From assembly GCA_964195515.1 (NCBI GenBank), contig CAXMQO010000041.1, positions 1-64,000 on the forward strand: a stretch of 64,000 nt of DNA, written 5' to 3'. Numbering within the stretch: the stretch's first letter is position 1; every line of letters begins with the position of its first letter. Source of the DNA: JAHEEL01 sp964195515 (GTDB taxonomy: Bacteria > Actinomycetota > Acidimicrobiia > Spongiisociales > UBA5794). Shown in pieces: positions 37,401 to 44,959 of the stretch. The position numbers and the translations under genes are program-made. The notes below the pieces were generated by a model. That model was given only the letters and a program-made list of their open reading frames with translations, was not told the DNA's origin and searched no databases.

Positions 37401-37882
37401 GATGGGGGAAGCCCAATCGGCTTGCTCCCATGCATCCGCTTCCTGGGCCGCCCCCCTGCGTCGTCGCTGCGCTCCTCCGCTTCCCCCCGTCCTTCGGCCG
37501 GTGGGACAGGATCAACGTCTGTTGCGTAGAGACCAGCACCGTCCCCCTGCGAAGCGGGGGGACGCGAGGGAGCGGAGCGACCGAGCAGGGGGGCTTCCTC
37601 TTTCGGAGGCGCCGAGTGCAGCGAGGCGGAGGTAGCCGGTAGCTGTCCCCCGTCCCCCGTCCCCCCTCTCGGCATCCCCACTTCGGTTCCGTAGACGATC
37701 GGGAGACCGATCTCGCGTGCGGCAACGTGGACTTTCGGCGCCCCTCGAAAGCCATCGTGATCGGTGACGGCGAGGGCCGTGTAGCCGAGTTCGGCGGCGC
37801 GGGAGACGAGATCATCGGGGTGGGAAGCCCCGTCGAGGAAGCTGTAGTTCGTGTGTGCGTGGAGCTCCGCGTATCGTGTCAC
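34439..37882 (-). CDS. dnaE2: Error-prone DNA polymerase III alpha subunit DnaE2
   Basis: 1147 residues from GTG 37882, chosen because the SOS box lies 14 nt upstream and the protein then opens T-R-Y-A-E-L-H-A-H-T-N-Y-S-F-L-D-G-A-S-H-P, the DnaE2 PHP start. The catalytic Asp pair is in P-D-I-D-I-D-F, and G-V-P-I-F-Q-E-Q-L-M and the tail OB domain (V-S-V-G-G-I-V-T-H-R-Q-R-P) are present. The family replicates past lesions with ImuA'/ImuB. The PHP domain is interrupted after G-T-E-V-G-M-P-R by about 85 extra low-complexity residues (Gly/Pro/Arg/Ala/Ser), encoded at 37415-37669, before the H-L-V-L-L-A strand. The frame is kept, so the protein is probably functional. Confidence 0.95.
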   Translation of the reverse strand: MTRYAELHAHTNYSFLDGASHPDDLVSRAAELGYTALAVTDHDGFRGAPKVHVAAREIGLPIVYGTEVGMPRGGTGDGGQLPATSASLHSAPPKEEAPLLGRSAPSRPPASQGDGAGLYATDVDPVPPAEGRGEAEERSDDAGGRPRKRMHGSKPIGLPPSDHLVLLAPDPAGYAALSRFVTRGQFRGEKDRPVYSYDDLAAASRDGSLIALTGCRDGAVPGAAQAGDLAGAMAAAARLREVFPGRFFIELTHHGMPDDDARNDLLFEVARRLQIPYVATNNAHYAHRSDADLAEVLAAIAGRRDLETADGFRPATDLRHLRSPDEMSAIFLRYPGAVERAADLAASLAFDLDLLAPELPDFPMPGAFTTEDEYLRHLVDEGARTVYPGNAGGMDPAALRRMDHELSVISELGFAGFFLVAWDIVTFARSRDIYCQIRGSGADSAVCRCLGLTRVDPIRLNLPFERFLSSERGRPPDIDIDFEAERREEVIQYCYRRYGRERAAMVANVITYRARSVLQDVGKAFALTQAQVNGLTRYLDTRDPGAIGDAVDLPDGLTSDLIVDVCRRLDGFPRHLGIHSGGMVVARRPLWETVPMEWGRMEDRSVLQWDKEDCATMGIVKFDLLALGALNGMHLTVDLIAATHGIDIDLATVPQEPVVYDLMTRADTVGIFQIESRAQMATLPKLKPRTFYDLAIEVALIRPGPIQGQSVHPFLRRRNGEEAVRYPHPSAEPILKKTLGVPIFQEQLMELARVCAGFTPGQSDRLRQAMTHKRASEAMDRLHVEVFSGMASNGITGAPADEIWEKLQGFASFGFPESHSVSFAYIVYAAAWLKYHWPTEFFTGLLNAQPMGFYTPNSLVQDAQHHGVVVLVPDVNASVFDCTIEPIETDRDDVARYLDGAWRRGRGPVDDPVRPAVALRIGLRYVRSLGEAEIVRIEAARITGGAFTTPEDLAQRTGLPLDAYESLAASGALAPVGLGRREGIWTAGTLIELGPDRLSLPPGGEVPSLPEMNGAECVQADLWSTGISTTHPVSLVRDMLNGRGCLPIVTILEDHRHGTRVSVGGIVTHRQRPSTARGVRFLNLEDETGLLNVVVLPQVWEAHYEVARKAVGVVIDGVVEHVDGVTNFVAHRFALWSVDGIRSRDFR
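37415..37669. repeat. GC-rich in-frame repeat-like insertion inside dnaE2
   Basis: This segment of about 255 bp encodes the low-complexity insert of DnaE2. It contains a perfect hairpin GTCCCCC/GGGGGAC (37541-37563) and other short inverted pieces (CTCCGC, GCGGAG, CCCCCC/GGGGGG). A related 44-nt piece lies in an intergenic gap at 11323-11366. It resembles palindromic elements that insert in frame into genes, such as the Rickettsia RPE type, but relation to any named family is unproven. Confidence 0.65.
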
Positions 37883-37895
37883 GGACTCATCGTAA

Positions 37896-37911
37896 TCGAA
37901 CGTATGTTCGA
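37896..37911. promoter_or_regulatory. LexA (SOS) box upstream of dnaE2
   Basis: TCGAACGTATGTTCGA, a palindrome matching the actinobacterial/Gram-positive LexA consensus (CGAAC-N4-GTTCG). It lies 14 nt before the dnaE2 start and 37 nt before the divergent 67-residue gene, so it may control both. Confidence 0.9.
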
Positions 37912-37948
37912 TGTTCTCAGAGTCGCACAAACGCGCCAGAATCAGGGG

Positions 37949-38152
37949 GTGGATGACGAACTCACACCAGACGAACTCGAACAAATCCGGCGCCGACGCC
38001 TCGTTCGGGCCGTGATCGTGGTCGCCGTCGTCCTGGCCATGGTCGCGACGCTCCTCTTCCCCGTGATCGTCCGCATCGTCCAGGCACCTCGTGAACCCGA
38101 CACCGTGATAGCTATGCGGGTGGAGGTCCCATGTCGTACAATGGATTCATGA
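37949..38152 (+). CDS. 67-residue single-pass membrane protein
   Basis: It starts at GTG 37949 with an acidic N-terminus (D-D-E-L-T-P-D-E-L-E-Q), a run R-R-R-R, a membrane segment at about 20-45 and a polar tail. It is divergent from dnaE2 with the SOS box between them, and its TGA overlaps the ATG of the ACT-domain gene. The downstream gene gives it context but no function. Confidence 0.6.
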   Translation: MDDELTPDELEQIRRRRLVRAVIVVAVVLAMVATLLFPVIVRIVQAPREPDTVIAMRVEVPCRTMDS

Positions 38153-38526
38153 AAGAGTTCTCCGTCACCCTCGCGAACCAGCCGGGTCAGTTGGCCACCC
38201 TCGCGCGTCGCCTCTCGGACGCCGGCGTCCACATCGAATCCCTCGCGGCGATCGGGTCGGATGGAGAGAGCCTCGTCCGGGTCATGACCGACAATTCGGA
38301 TGCGACCCGAAGGGTCATGAGAGAAGCGGGACTCCATTTCGAAGAGCGTCCGGTACTCGACACCTTCCTCCCGGACGAACCGGGAGCGCTTGCCGAGGTG
38401 GCTCAGCGTCTGGCCGACGCGGGTGTGAATATCGACTCGATCTACCTCCTCCACTCGAACGCCGAAGGACTCCATTTCGCCGTAACCGTGGACGACCCCG
38501 AAGCGGCTCGCGCCAGCCTGCCCTAA
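38149..38526 (+). CDS. Tandem ACT-domain protein
   Basis: 125 residues from ATG 38149. Two ACT domains are visible: residues 3-60 (F-S-V-T-L-A-N-Q-P-G-Q-L-A-T-L-A) and 65-122 (F-L-P-D-E-P-G-A-L-A-E-V-A-Q-R-L). Each carries the P-G-x-L ligand loop. Such stand-alone tandem ACT proteins bind amino acids or other small ligands; the target here is unknown. ATGA overlap with the small membrane protein. Confidence 0.88.
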   Translation: MKEFSVTLANQPGQLATLARRLSDAGVHIESLAAIGSDGESLVRVMTDNSDATRRVMREAGLHFEERPVLDTFLPDEPGALAEVAQRLADAGVNIDSIYLLHSNAEGLHFAVTVDDPEAARASLP

Positions 38527-38605
38527 TTGCCCGCTCCGCTAGACCGTCGGAACCGGCGAGACGGATCCGACTTCGCTCAATCGACCGAGATGCGCAGTCG
38601 GCCGA

Positions 38606-40270
38606 CTACACCCCGCACTCGCTCTCGCCGCTCGAACTCTGTTCGGCGACGCCTCCTTCGAGGACCTGATCCACCTTCCACCTGATGCGACTCACGTTCG
38701 GAATCGGATACCCCCCCGGTGCTCGTCCGTCGTTATACGTCGGGGGCACAAGTCCGACGGTGGCGATTCGGTCGAGGTCGATCCGTCCCACGATGTCGAC
38801 GAGGTCGGGCAGCAGGATCAGGGGTATGTCCGTGATGACCGATCGCTCCACGACGTCGGCCAGGGTGTGGAAGGAGCGGATGAGGGTGAGCGGGTCGGCC
38901 TGGTCGGTTGCGGCTCGGATGAGACACCGCTGCCGCTGCATCCGTGCGTAGTCCGATGAGCCGATTCTCCACCGCGAATAGGCGAGTGCTTCGAGACCGT
39001 TCAGGCGATTCATGCCGGGCTCGACATCGACTCGGGCCTTGGGGGAATCCTCCGAAGGTGCGGAGACTGCCACGTGGAACGGCTCCTTCACCATCAGGTC
39101 GACGCCGCCGATCGTATCGATGACGTCGACGAATCCGGCCATGTTGACCATGAAGTAGTAGTCGATCGGCAGGTCGATGAGATGTTCGATCGTGTCGCTA
39201 AGCGCGGCCAGCCCGGGGTCCGGCGTATCGGGGTAGCTGCGGGTCCAATCCTGCGTGTACTGGTGGACGCGATTCAACATCTCGGGAAAGCACCCGCACG
39301 GGACGAACTCGGGTTCGTCCGGGATACCGTCACCGTCTTCGTCGACCCAGTCGTCCGGGAAACCATCTTCGTCCTCGTCGACCGCCTCTCTCTCGATGGC
39401 CTTCTTCTGGAGTTCAACGAACGAGTCCCGGAATCGATGCGGCAGCGGCACCCGCTTGAAGTTCCGTGGCAGACCGAAGAGGGCGGCTTCACCAGACGCG
39501 ACGTCGACGGTCGCCACGATCATCGAGTCGGTCCGGAGGCCCTCTCGACCGGGCCCTTCGTCGGCTCCGACCAGCAGGATCGTGAGACGATCGGCGCCGA
39601 TTCGCTCATCGAAGGGAAGGAACGGAGCGTCGAGGGTCGGTGGCGCGATGATGTCGGCCCAGGCAGCGATCGCATCGGGATCGCCGACGCCCTCACGGAA
39701 CACCAGGTTGCGCGTTGACCGCTCAAACCCGAGCCCAACGGGACCATCCCGGATCGACGCAGGATCGGGGACCAGCGGCTCACGCTCCGGGGCTTGAACG
39801 GTGACCCTGGATGGAACCGACTCCACCTCAGCCACGAAGACTTCTTCGAGCAGGGAGATACCGCGAACCGCGTAGGCGCCGGCGACGACCTGTGGGGCCG
39901 CGACCATCAGCAGCAACGCTGCGACGACTGCGGCGGCAAACCGTGGGCCGGTTCTCCGACCGCCGGTGACCAGATATCCATCGACAACCGCAGCGATTCG
40001 CCAGGCCAGGATCGCGAGATTGACGACGAGCGAGACACGGAGCAGAGAAGGTTGGACGGCCCATGTCAGAACGGAGCGGGGGCCGATCGCTCCCGTGAGT
40101 GCTCCGACAGCTAACAGTGTGAGCCATGCCGCGAGGGGGGCGGCGAAGGCGGCGCCACGCAGCCGACGGCCCGCGTACCACTGCCCGGCGCCGGGGAGTA
40201 GGGCGGAGAAGACGGCGGCGAGAATCGGCGATCTCTCCCCGGCACTCCCCCGTGTGCGATGCCCCGTCAT
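38606..40270 (-). CDS. LytR-CpsA-Psr (LCP) family protein with acidic insert
   Basis: 554 residues from ATG 40270. Four to five N-terminal hydrophobic segments (about 15-125) precede an extracytoplasmic LCP domain (about 225-520), with V-G-A-D-E, R-T-D-S-M-I-V-A-T-V, F-G-L-P-R-N, I-G-G-V-D-L, L-N-G-x-E-A-L-A-Y-S-R-x-R and R-Q-R motifs. LCP enzymes transfer teichoic acid or arabinogalactan-type polymers to peptidoglycan. Inside the domain, residues about 298-321 read D-E-D-E-D-G-F-P-D-D-W then V-D-E-D-G-D-G-I-P-D, two D-x-D-x-D-G-type calcium-binding-like repeats, followed by a C-G-C pair. The extra N-terminal membrane helices are also unusual for the family. Confidence 0.9.
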   Translation of the reverse strand: MTGHRTRGSAGERSPILAAVFSALLPGAGQWYAGRRLRGAAFAAPLAAWLTLLAVGALTGAIGPRSVLTWAVQPSLLRVSLVVNLAILAWRIAAVVDGYLVTGGRRTGPRFAAAVVAALLLMVAAPQVVAGAYAVRGISLLEEVFVAEVESVPSRVTVQAPEREPLVPDPASIRDGPVGLGFERSTRNLVFREGVGDPDAIAAWADIIAPPTLDAPFLPFDERIGADRLTILLVGADEGPGREGLRTDSMIVATVDVASGEAALFGLPRNFKRVPLPHRFRDSFVELQKKAIEREAVDEDEDGFPDDWVDEDGDGIPDEPEFVPCGCFPEMLNRVHQYTQDWTRSYPDTPDPGLAALSDTIEHLIDLPIDYYFMVNMAGFVDVIDTIGGVDLMVKEPFHVAVSAPSEDSPKARVDVEPGMNRLNGLEALAYSRWRIGSSDYARMQRQRCLIRAATDQADPLTLIRSFHTLADVVERSVITDIPLILLPDLVDIVGRIDLDRIATVGLVPPTYNDGRAPGGYPIPNVSRIRWKVDQVLEGGVAEQSSSGESECGV

Positions 40271-40319
40271 ACCCGTACGGTACGCCGCCCATCGTCGATC
40301 GCGAACGACGTATCCGCGG

Positions 40320-41294
40320 TCACGCCATGTCGATCGCGCTGATGGCCCACGCCATGCCGTCCTGTGGGTCCTCGATGGCAAGATTCAATGCCCATCCCCC
40401 GACGGCGTCACCCGGATCCCACAGCACCCACCGCAGCTCGGCTGCTTCCTCGAGCTCCGACGGGTCGTCCGGCATCTCGTCGTAGCCGAGGAGGGTCGCG
40501 AGGACCCACCAGGCCAAGGACCGTCCGATCGGTGTGCCGCGCCGGCTGCCGTACGCCCCGCCACTCGATCCGGTCCATGCCATCGCCGACAGGGCTTCGC
40601 CAAGTGTCACGTCGGCGAGTCGGGCCCGGTGTGGCCCCATCGTCCGTATAGCTGTGAGCGCGTCCCCTTCGACCTGGACCGCGTCGGCATGACCGCTGGA
40701 CTCGTCCCACCATGGCCGGACAAGTGCGAGCAGCGCCTCCCCAGGTCCGTCGTCGTCGAGCGGCGTCCCGGCCTCAGGAAGATCAACCCATTCGAGCGGC
40801 ACACGGTCGCCCTCGGGGAAGTCGACTCCGTCTTCTCGGTAGACGGCCACCGGATAGATCGGTTCCCACGGCTGGAGCACCGGAGGGATCTCGACGATGT
40901 TCGAGTCGATCGAGCCTGGATCGACCCTGTCGCCCCGAATGGCCCGCTCGTGGCCGATCATCGCTCGGAGGGTGGGGAGCGAAACGAGGGGCTCCATCTC
41001 GCTCCAACTGTGACGCGACGCCGCCACCTCCCACAGCGGACCCGGTCCGTACCGACCCTTGCCGTCGCCTAGCACAGTCGCCGCTCGGTCGGCGGGAGCA
41101 TCAAGGGCGAGCCGGTATTCGGCATACTCGGCGGGACCCCACACCTGTTTCCCTCTCTCGACGGCCTCGCGACATCGACTCCGCGTCTCCTCGACGCCAT
41201 CCCAGTCACGTCTCGTGACCAAGCCGTCGACGAACCGAACAAGACCGTCGAGATCACTCGACTCGATCAGCGCGACGAGAGCAACGGTGTTCAC
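40320..41294 (-). CDS. Conserved-looking hypothetical protein
   Basis: 324 residues, soluble, starting M-N-T-V-A-L-V-A-L-I-E-S. The N-terminal 60 residues are helical (a repeat-like fold), and the rest is rich in Trp, Gly and Pro with motifs such as G-S-S-G-G-A-Y-G-S-R-R-G and W-W-V-L-A-T-L-L-G-Y. It has no signal peptide or membrane segment, and I do not recognise a family. Confidence 0.72.
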   Translation of the reverse strand: MNTVALVALIESSDLDGLVRFVDGLVTRRDWDGVEETRSRCREAVERGKQVWGPAEYAEYRLALDAPADRAATVLGDGKGRYGPGPLWEVAASRHSWSEMEPLVSLPTLRAMIGHERAIRGDRVDPGSIDSNIVEIPPVLQPWEPIYPVAVYREDGVDFPEGDRVPLEWVDLPEAGTPLDDDGPGEALLALVRPWWDESSGHADAVQVEGDALTAIRTMGPHRARLADVTLGEALSAMAWTGSSGGAYGSRRGTPIGRSLAWWVLATLLGYDEMPDDPSELEEAAELRWVLWDPGDAVGGWALNLAIEDPQDGMAWAISAIDMA

Positions 41295-41401
41295 GACAAG
41301 GACGTTAGGCCATCAGGTGACGGCGACCGCAACCGACGAACCGACGGCTGATGCAGGCCGCGCTGCCCTAACCTCACGGTTCCTCCTTTGGAAAGGTCCT
41401 C

Positions 41402-42493
41402 GTGGGTATTCGCTGCGCCATCGTCGGTCTCCCGAACGTCGGCAAATCGACGCTGTTCAACGCGCTCACGCGCGGTGAGATTCAGGCGGAGAACTACCCG
41501 TTTTGCACTATCGAACCGAACGTAGGCGTTGCGTTGGTACCCGACGTACGACTCGCGAGGATCGCAGGCATCGTCCGCCCGGAGGAGATCGTCCCGACGG
41601 TCATGGAATTCGTCGACATCGCCGGACTCGTCGAAGGTGCTTCCCAGGGCGAGGGCCTGGGCAACAAGTTCCTCCACCACATTCGCGAGACCGATGCGAT
41701 CGCGCAGGTCGTGCGTTGCTTCGACGACCCCAACGTGGTGCACGTCGCAGGCAAGATCGACCCGGTATCGGATCTCGAGACGATCGACACGGAACTCGCA
41801 CTCGCCGACCTCGACGGAATCGATCGTGCGATCGAGAAGGCTGGGCGCAAGGCCAAGGCCGGCGAGAAGGATGCCGCGGCCAAGGTGGCGGTCTATGAGC
41901 GAATTCAGGCGCACCTCTCGGAGGGCCGACCGGTTCGATCGATGAATCTCTCTGACAGCGAGCGCCCAATTGTCCGCGACCTGTTCCTCCTGACGGCAAA
42001 ACCGGCGATGTACATCGCGAACGTCTCCGAGGACGGTCTCGAAGGTAACCCCTACGTCGATGCAGTTCGCGAGTACGCCGCCCATGAAGGGGCCGACGTC
42101 GTCGTGATCTCCGGCAATCTCGAGGCAGAACTCGCGCTCCTCGAGGATGAGGATCGCAGTGAGATGCTCGCCGAGTACGGCCTCGAGGAACCCGGGCTCA
42201 GCAAGGTGATCCGGGCGGCATACCACCTGCTCGGTCTCCGAACGTTCTTCACCGCAGGCCCGAAGGAAGCGAGGGCATGGACGGTGAAACAAGGGGCAAC
42301 CGCTCCCAAGGCGGCAGGTGAAATCCATACCGACTTCGAGAAGGGTTTCATCCGCGCCGAGGTGGTGTCGTGCAGCGATTTCGTCGAGTACGGCGGGGAA
42401 CTCGGAGCAAAAGAGGTCGGGAAGTGGCGCCTCGAGGGTCGCGACTACGTTGTCCGGGAGGGTGACGTGATCTTCTTCCGCTTCAATGTATAG
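41402..42493 (+). CDS. ychF: Ribosome-binding ATPase YchF (Obg family)
   Basis: 363 residues from GTG 41402. The P-loop G-L-P-N-V-G-K-S-T is at the start, then D-I-A-G-L-V-E-G-A-S-x-G-E-G-L-G-N-K-F-L and a coiled-coil middle (about 140-200). The C-terminal TGS domain holds F-F-T-A-G-P-K-E-A-R-A-W and ends F-F-R-F-N-V. YchF hydrolyses ATP rather than GTP and associates with ribosomes. Confidence 0.96.
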   Translation: MGIRCAIVGLPNVGKSTLFNALTRGEIQAENYPFCTIEPNVGVALVPDVRLARIAGIVRPEEIVPTVMEFVDIAGLVEGASQGEGLGNKFLHHIRETDAIAQVVRCFDDPNVVHVAGKIDPVSDLETIDTELALADLDGIDRAIEKAGRKAKAGEKDAAAKVAVYERIQAHLSEGRPVRSMNLSDSERPIVRDLFLLTAKPAMYIANVSEDGLEGNPYVDAVREYAAHEGADVVVISGNLEAELALLEDEDRSEMLAEYGLEEPGLSKVIRAAYHLLGLRTFFTAGPKEARAWTVKQGATAPKAAGEIHTDFEKGFIRAEVVSCSDFVEYGGELGAKEVGKWRLEGRDYVVREGDVIFFRFNV

Positions 42494-42512
42494 GTGCCTG
42501 GGAACCCCGGGC

Positions 42513-42550
42513 TCGCAGATGTGTAGAGGTGCCCTGTGGTGGGCCCACAG
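42513..42550. repeat. Second copy of the GTAGAGGTG intergenic repeat
   Basis: ATGTGTAGAGGTGCC at 42519-42533 and GCCCACAG at 42543-42550 match the block at 33855-33884. A CCCGGG-type dyad (GGGAACCCCGGGCTC, 42500-42514) precedes it. Confidence 0.5.
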
Positions 42551-42580
42551 TCAGAAAGCGTGACGACACGCGGTACCCTG

Positions 42581-43366
42581 ATGGACATGGCAGGGAGACT
42601 CTGGACCGTGGCGAAGCGACCGCTGGCGGTCGGCGGCGTGCTCACCGCGCAGATGGCCCAATCGATTCAACGCCCGGATCTCGAGAGCTTCACCGATCAA
42701 GACCCGTCGGGGGTCTTCGGCGACTCCAATCTGGCGCCGCTTCGCATGATCGTCCTCGGTGACAGCACCGTTACCGCTCCCGGGGTGGAACCCCTCGACG
42801 CCTGTTGGGCGCGACGAACAGCCCTGTTCTTCTCTGACCGGTACCGCGTCGAACTCATCTCGTTCGCCGTCGGGGGATCGAAGGTCGCAGACGTGCGCAA
42901 CGAGCAGATGCATCGGGCAATCGTCGCCGGCGGTGACGTCGCGATCGTTTGCGTCGGGGGCAACGACGCTCTTCGAGCAACGCCGATCAATCGATTTGAG
43001 ACCGCCTACGACGAGATGCTCGAGGTCCTCGCCGCAGCGTTCCCGGCCGTCGCCGTGTGCGGCGTCGGCGACCTTGGGACGATCCCTCGACTCCCGGCGA
43101 TGGCCAGGGGTATCGCCCGGGTTCGCGCTCGCGCCGTCGACCATGCCATCGGTCGCGTTGCCCGTCGCCATGACGTCCCGAAATCCAGAGCGTGGGGTGC
43201 CGAATTCGAGCCATTCGAGTCCGATCCCGCCGTCTGGGCCGGGGATCTCTTCCACGCGTCGGCCGTGGGACACGCGATGTACGCGGATGCAGCGATTCCC
43301 CTCGTCGAAGAGGCCCTCAGACGGTCGGGCTCCGCTCTGCCAGGAAGTCGCGAATCATCGCCGTGA
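42581..43366 (+). CDS. SGNH/GDSL hydrolase
   Basis: 261 residues from ATG 42581 (42587 is possible). Block I is V-L-G-D-S-T (nucleophile Ser), block II G-G-S-K, block III G-G-N-D, and block V is D-L-F-H with the catalytic Asp-His. A short hydrophobic N-terminus (about 10-25) may act as a weak signal. Members are lipases, esterases or acyl-esterases. The last 50 bp overlap the convergent uridine kinase gene. Confidence 0.88.
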   Translation: MDMAGRLWTVAKRPLAVGGVLTAQMAQSIQRPDLESFTDQDPSGVFGDSNLAPLRMIVLGDSTVTAPGVEPLDACWARRTALFFSDRYRVELISFAVGGSKVADVRNEQMHRAIVAGGDVAIVCVGGNDALRATPINRFETAYDEMLEVLAAAFPAVAVCGVGDLGTIPRLPAMARGIARVRARAVDHAIGRVARRHDVPKSRAWGAEFEPFESDPAVWAGDLFHASAVGHAMYADAAIPLVEEALRRSGSALPGSRESSP

Positions 43367-44009
43367 CGGTGCCGATCACACCCGGGTTGTAGCCCTCCGG
43401 GACGATGATGTCGGCGTAGCGTTTCGACGGTTCAACGAACTGCAGGTGCATCGGTCGCACGGTCGCCTCATACTGGTGAAGCACCGAATCGACCGTTCTT
43501 CCCCGCTCAACGATGTCACGCTGGAGGCGACGCATCAACCGGAGGTCCGCGTCGGTGTCAATGTAGATACGAAGATCCATCTGCTCACGGATCTCCGGCT
43601 CGGCGAGTACGAGAATCCCTTCCACGAGCACCACCGGTTCAGGCTCGACGTGTACCGTCTCCGCTGCTCGCGTGTGGGTGGAGAAGTCGTACACCGGACG
43701 CTCGATAGCCCGACCTGAGCGAAGAGCGTGGATGTGTTCGACCAACAGTTCGGTCTCAAGAGAATCCGGATGGTCGTAGTTGATCTTCGTTCGCTCTTCG
43801 TAGGAAAGGTGCGCCTGGCGTCGGTAGTAGGCGTCGTGCGGGAGTCGGGCAACAACGTCTGCGCCCACGATGTCCACGACACTCTGGGCAATCGTCGACT
43901 TCCCGGAGCCTGAGCCGCCGGCGATCGCGATGATCAGCGGATGCTCCGGATCCTCGCCGTGTGGCCAGGCTGCGGCATGGCCGAAGTAGGTTTCGAGGTC
44001 GAACGCCAT
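43317..44009 (-). CDS. udk: Uridine kinase
   Basis: 230 residues from ATG 44009. The P-loop is A-G-G-S-G-S-G-K-S-T. Family residues D-A-Y-Y-R-R, N-Y-D-H-P-D-S, R-P-V-Y-D-F and V-L-V-E-G-I-L are in order, as is the R-R-L-Q-R-D-I lid. It phosphorylates uridine and cytidine in pyrimidine salvage. About 20 extra residues precede the P-loop region compared with E. coli. Confidence 0.93.
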   Translation of the reverse strand: MAFDLETYFGHAAAWPHGEDPEHPLIIAIAGGSGSGKSTIAQSVVDIVGADVVARLPHDAYYRRQAHLSYEERTKINYDHPDSLETELLVEHIHALRSGRAIERPVYDFSTHTRAAETVHVEPEPVVLVEGILVLAEPEIREQMDLRIYIDTDADLRLMRRLQRDIVERGRTVDSVLHQYEATVRPMHLQFVEPSKRYADIIVPEGYNPGVIGTVTAMIRDFLAERSPTV

Positions 44010-44176
44010 GGATCTCAATCCTAGTGCCGCGTCGGGTGCCGTTCACGCGGTCGATGTCGCGGCAAGCGCATAGATGACAAGGACGCGGGAAGAAGGTGCA
44101 CTCGTCACGCCGTTCCACGCCAGCCACTGGACTTCCCCCTGTGAGCCGGTCGCGCCGACAACCAGGGGACAAGACG

Positions 44177-44389
44177 ATGGAGGAGATTGTCCAACACGAG
44201 TGCGGCTCACCCGACGTCCTAGAGCGCCAAGAGATAGACAAGCCTGGGATCAAGGATGACGAGGTGCTGGTACGCGTTCATTGGCACCCCGCGGACTGCA
44301 GAAGCGGCGACTGTGCTCAACGGCGAGGAAGAGGCCGGTCACGAGGCTGCAGGTCTCGTAGCCGAGAGATCTGGCAACGCGGAGGATGA
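44177..44389 (+). pseudogene. Decayed N-terminus of a zinc-type/MDR alcohol dehydrogenase
   Basis: The frame gives M-E-E-I-V-Q-H-E-C-G-S-P-D-V-L-E-R and then I-K-D-D-E-V-L-V-R-V-H, the typical start of NADPH-dependent MDR oxidoreductases. After about 35 residues similarity stops and the sequence turns into Arg/Gly-rich noise. No later MDR motifs follow. The rest of 44010-44416 holds nothing else I can support. Confidence 0.6.
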
Positions 44390-44416
44390 TCTCGGCGCGA
44401 ATGAGCGGGCGATGCT

Positions 44417-44647
44417 CTAGGACGCGCCGGTCTTCAACCACACCGGGACGTCGGATGTGTATCCCCGGCGCAGGAGCTCCCCCATGACCGCCGAGTTGCG
44501 CCGGATCGTCACATCGTCCGAGCGCGGAGCGAATCCGTTGTGCGGTCGCTGAGCACCTGCCGTCACAAACGTCCGGCCGTACTCTCCGATCAGCTCGTCG
44601 TCCGTCAGAATAGGAACAGGCAACTCTTGAACGCTGCGGGATCCCAT
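44417..44647 (-). CDS. 76-residue hypothetical protein
   Basis: ATG 44647 has GGAGG 4-5 nt upstream, a better start than the longer open frame to 44938. It is soluble and mixed-charge, ending P-V-W-L-K-T-G-A-S. No family recognised. The next 312 bp (44648-44959) show no other gene. Confidence 0.5.
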   Translation of the reverse strand: MGSRSVQELPVPILTDDELIGEYGRTFVTAGAQRPHNGFAPRSDDVTIRRNSAVMGELLRRGYTSDVPVWLKTGAS

Positions 44648-44959
44648 AGGTCCTCCATCGCTTGGCGTACCCTCAAATTCGGCATCGGCGGGCCTGAGCT
44701 TAAGTCGGAGTTCCCCGACTGCGAGGTATCCAACACCGAACGATTCGCGGCCGCCGCCCACTACCTCGTCCGATTCCGTCCGGAGGATCCAGGATTCACA
44801 CTCCCACGAGACGTAGGGCGACACGCCCATCGTTCGCGTGCGTCGGTCACGGCGAGGGCGCCGATACCAAGACCGATCGATGGGCAGTAAGTGGACATGC
44901 CACCCAACGACCCGACCAACGTCGAGGGGGTTCTTCAAGGAACCTGAAGCCCCGCTGCT

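Noticed and set aside
44648..44938. Longer version of the 76-residue ORF
   Set aside because: The extension has no Shine-Dalgarno and an atypical composition, while GGAGG lies right before the internal ATG 44647.
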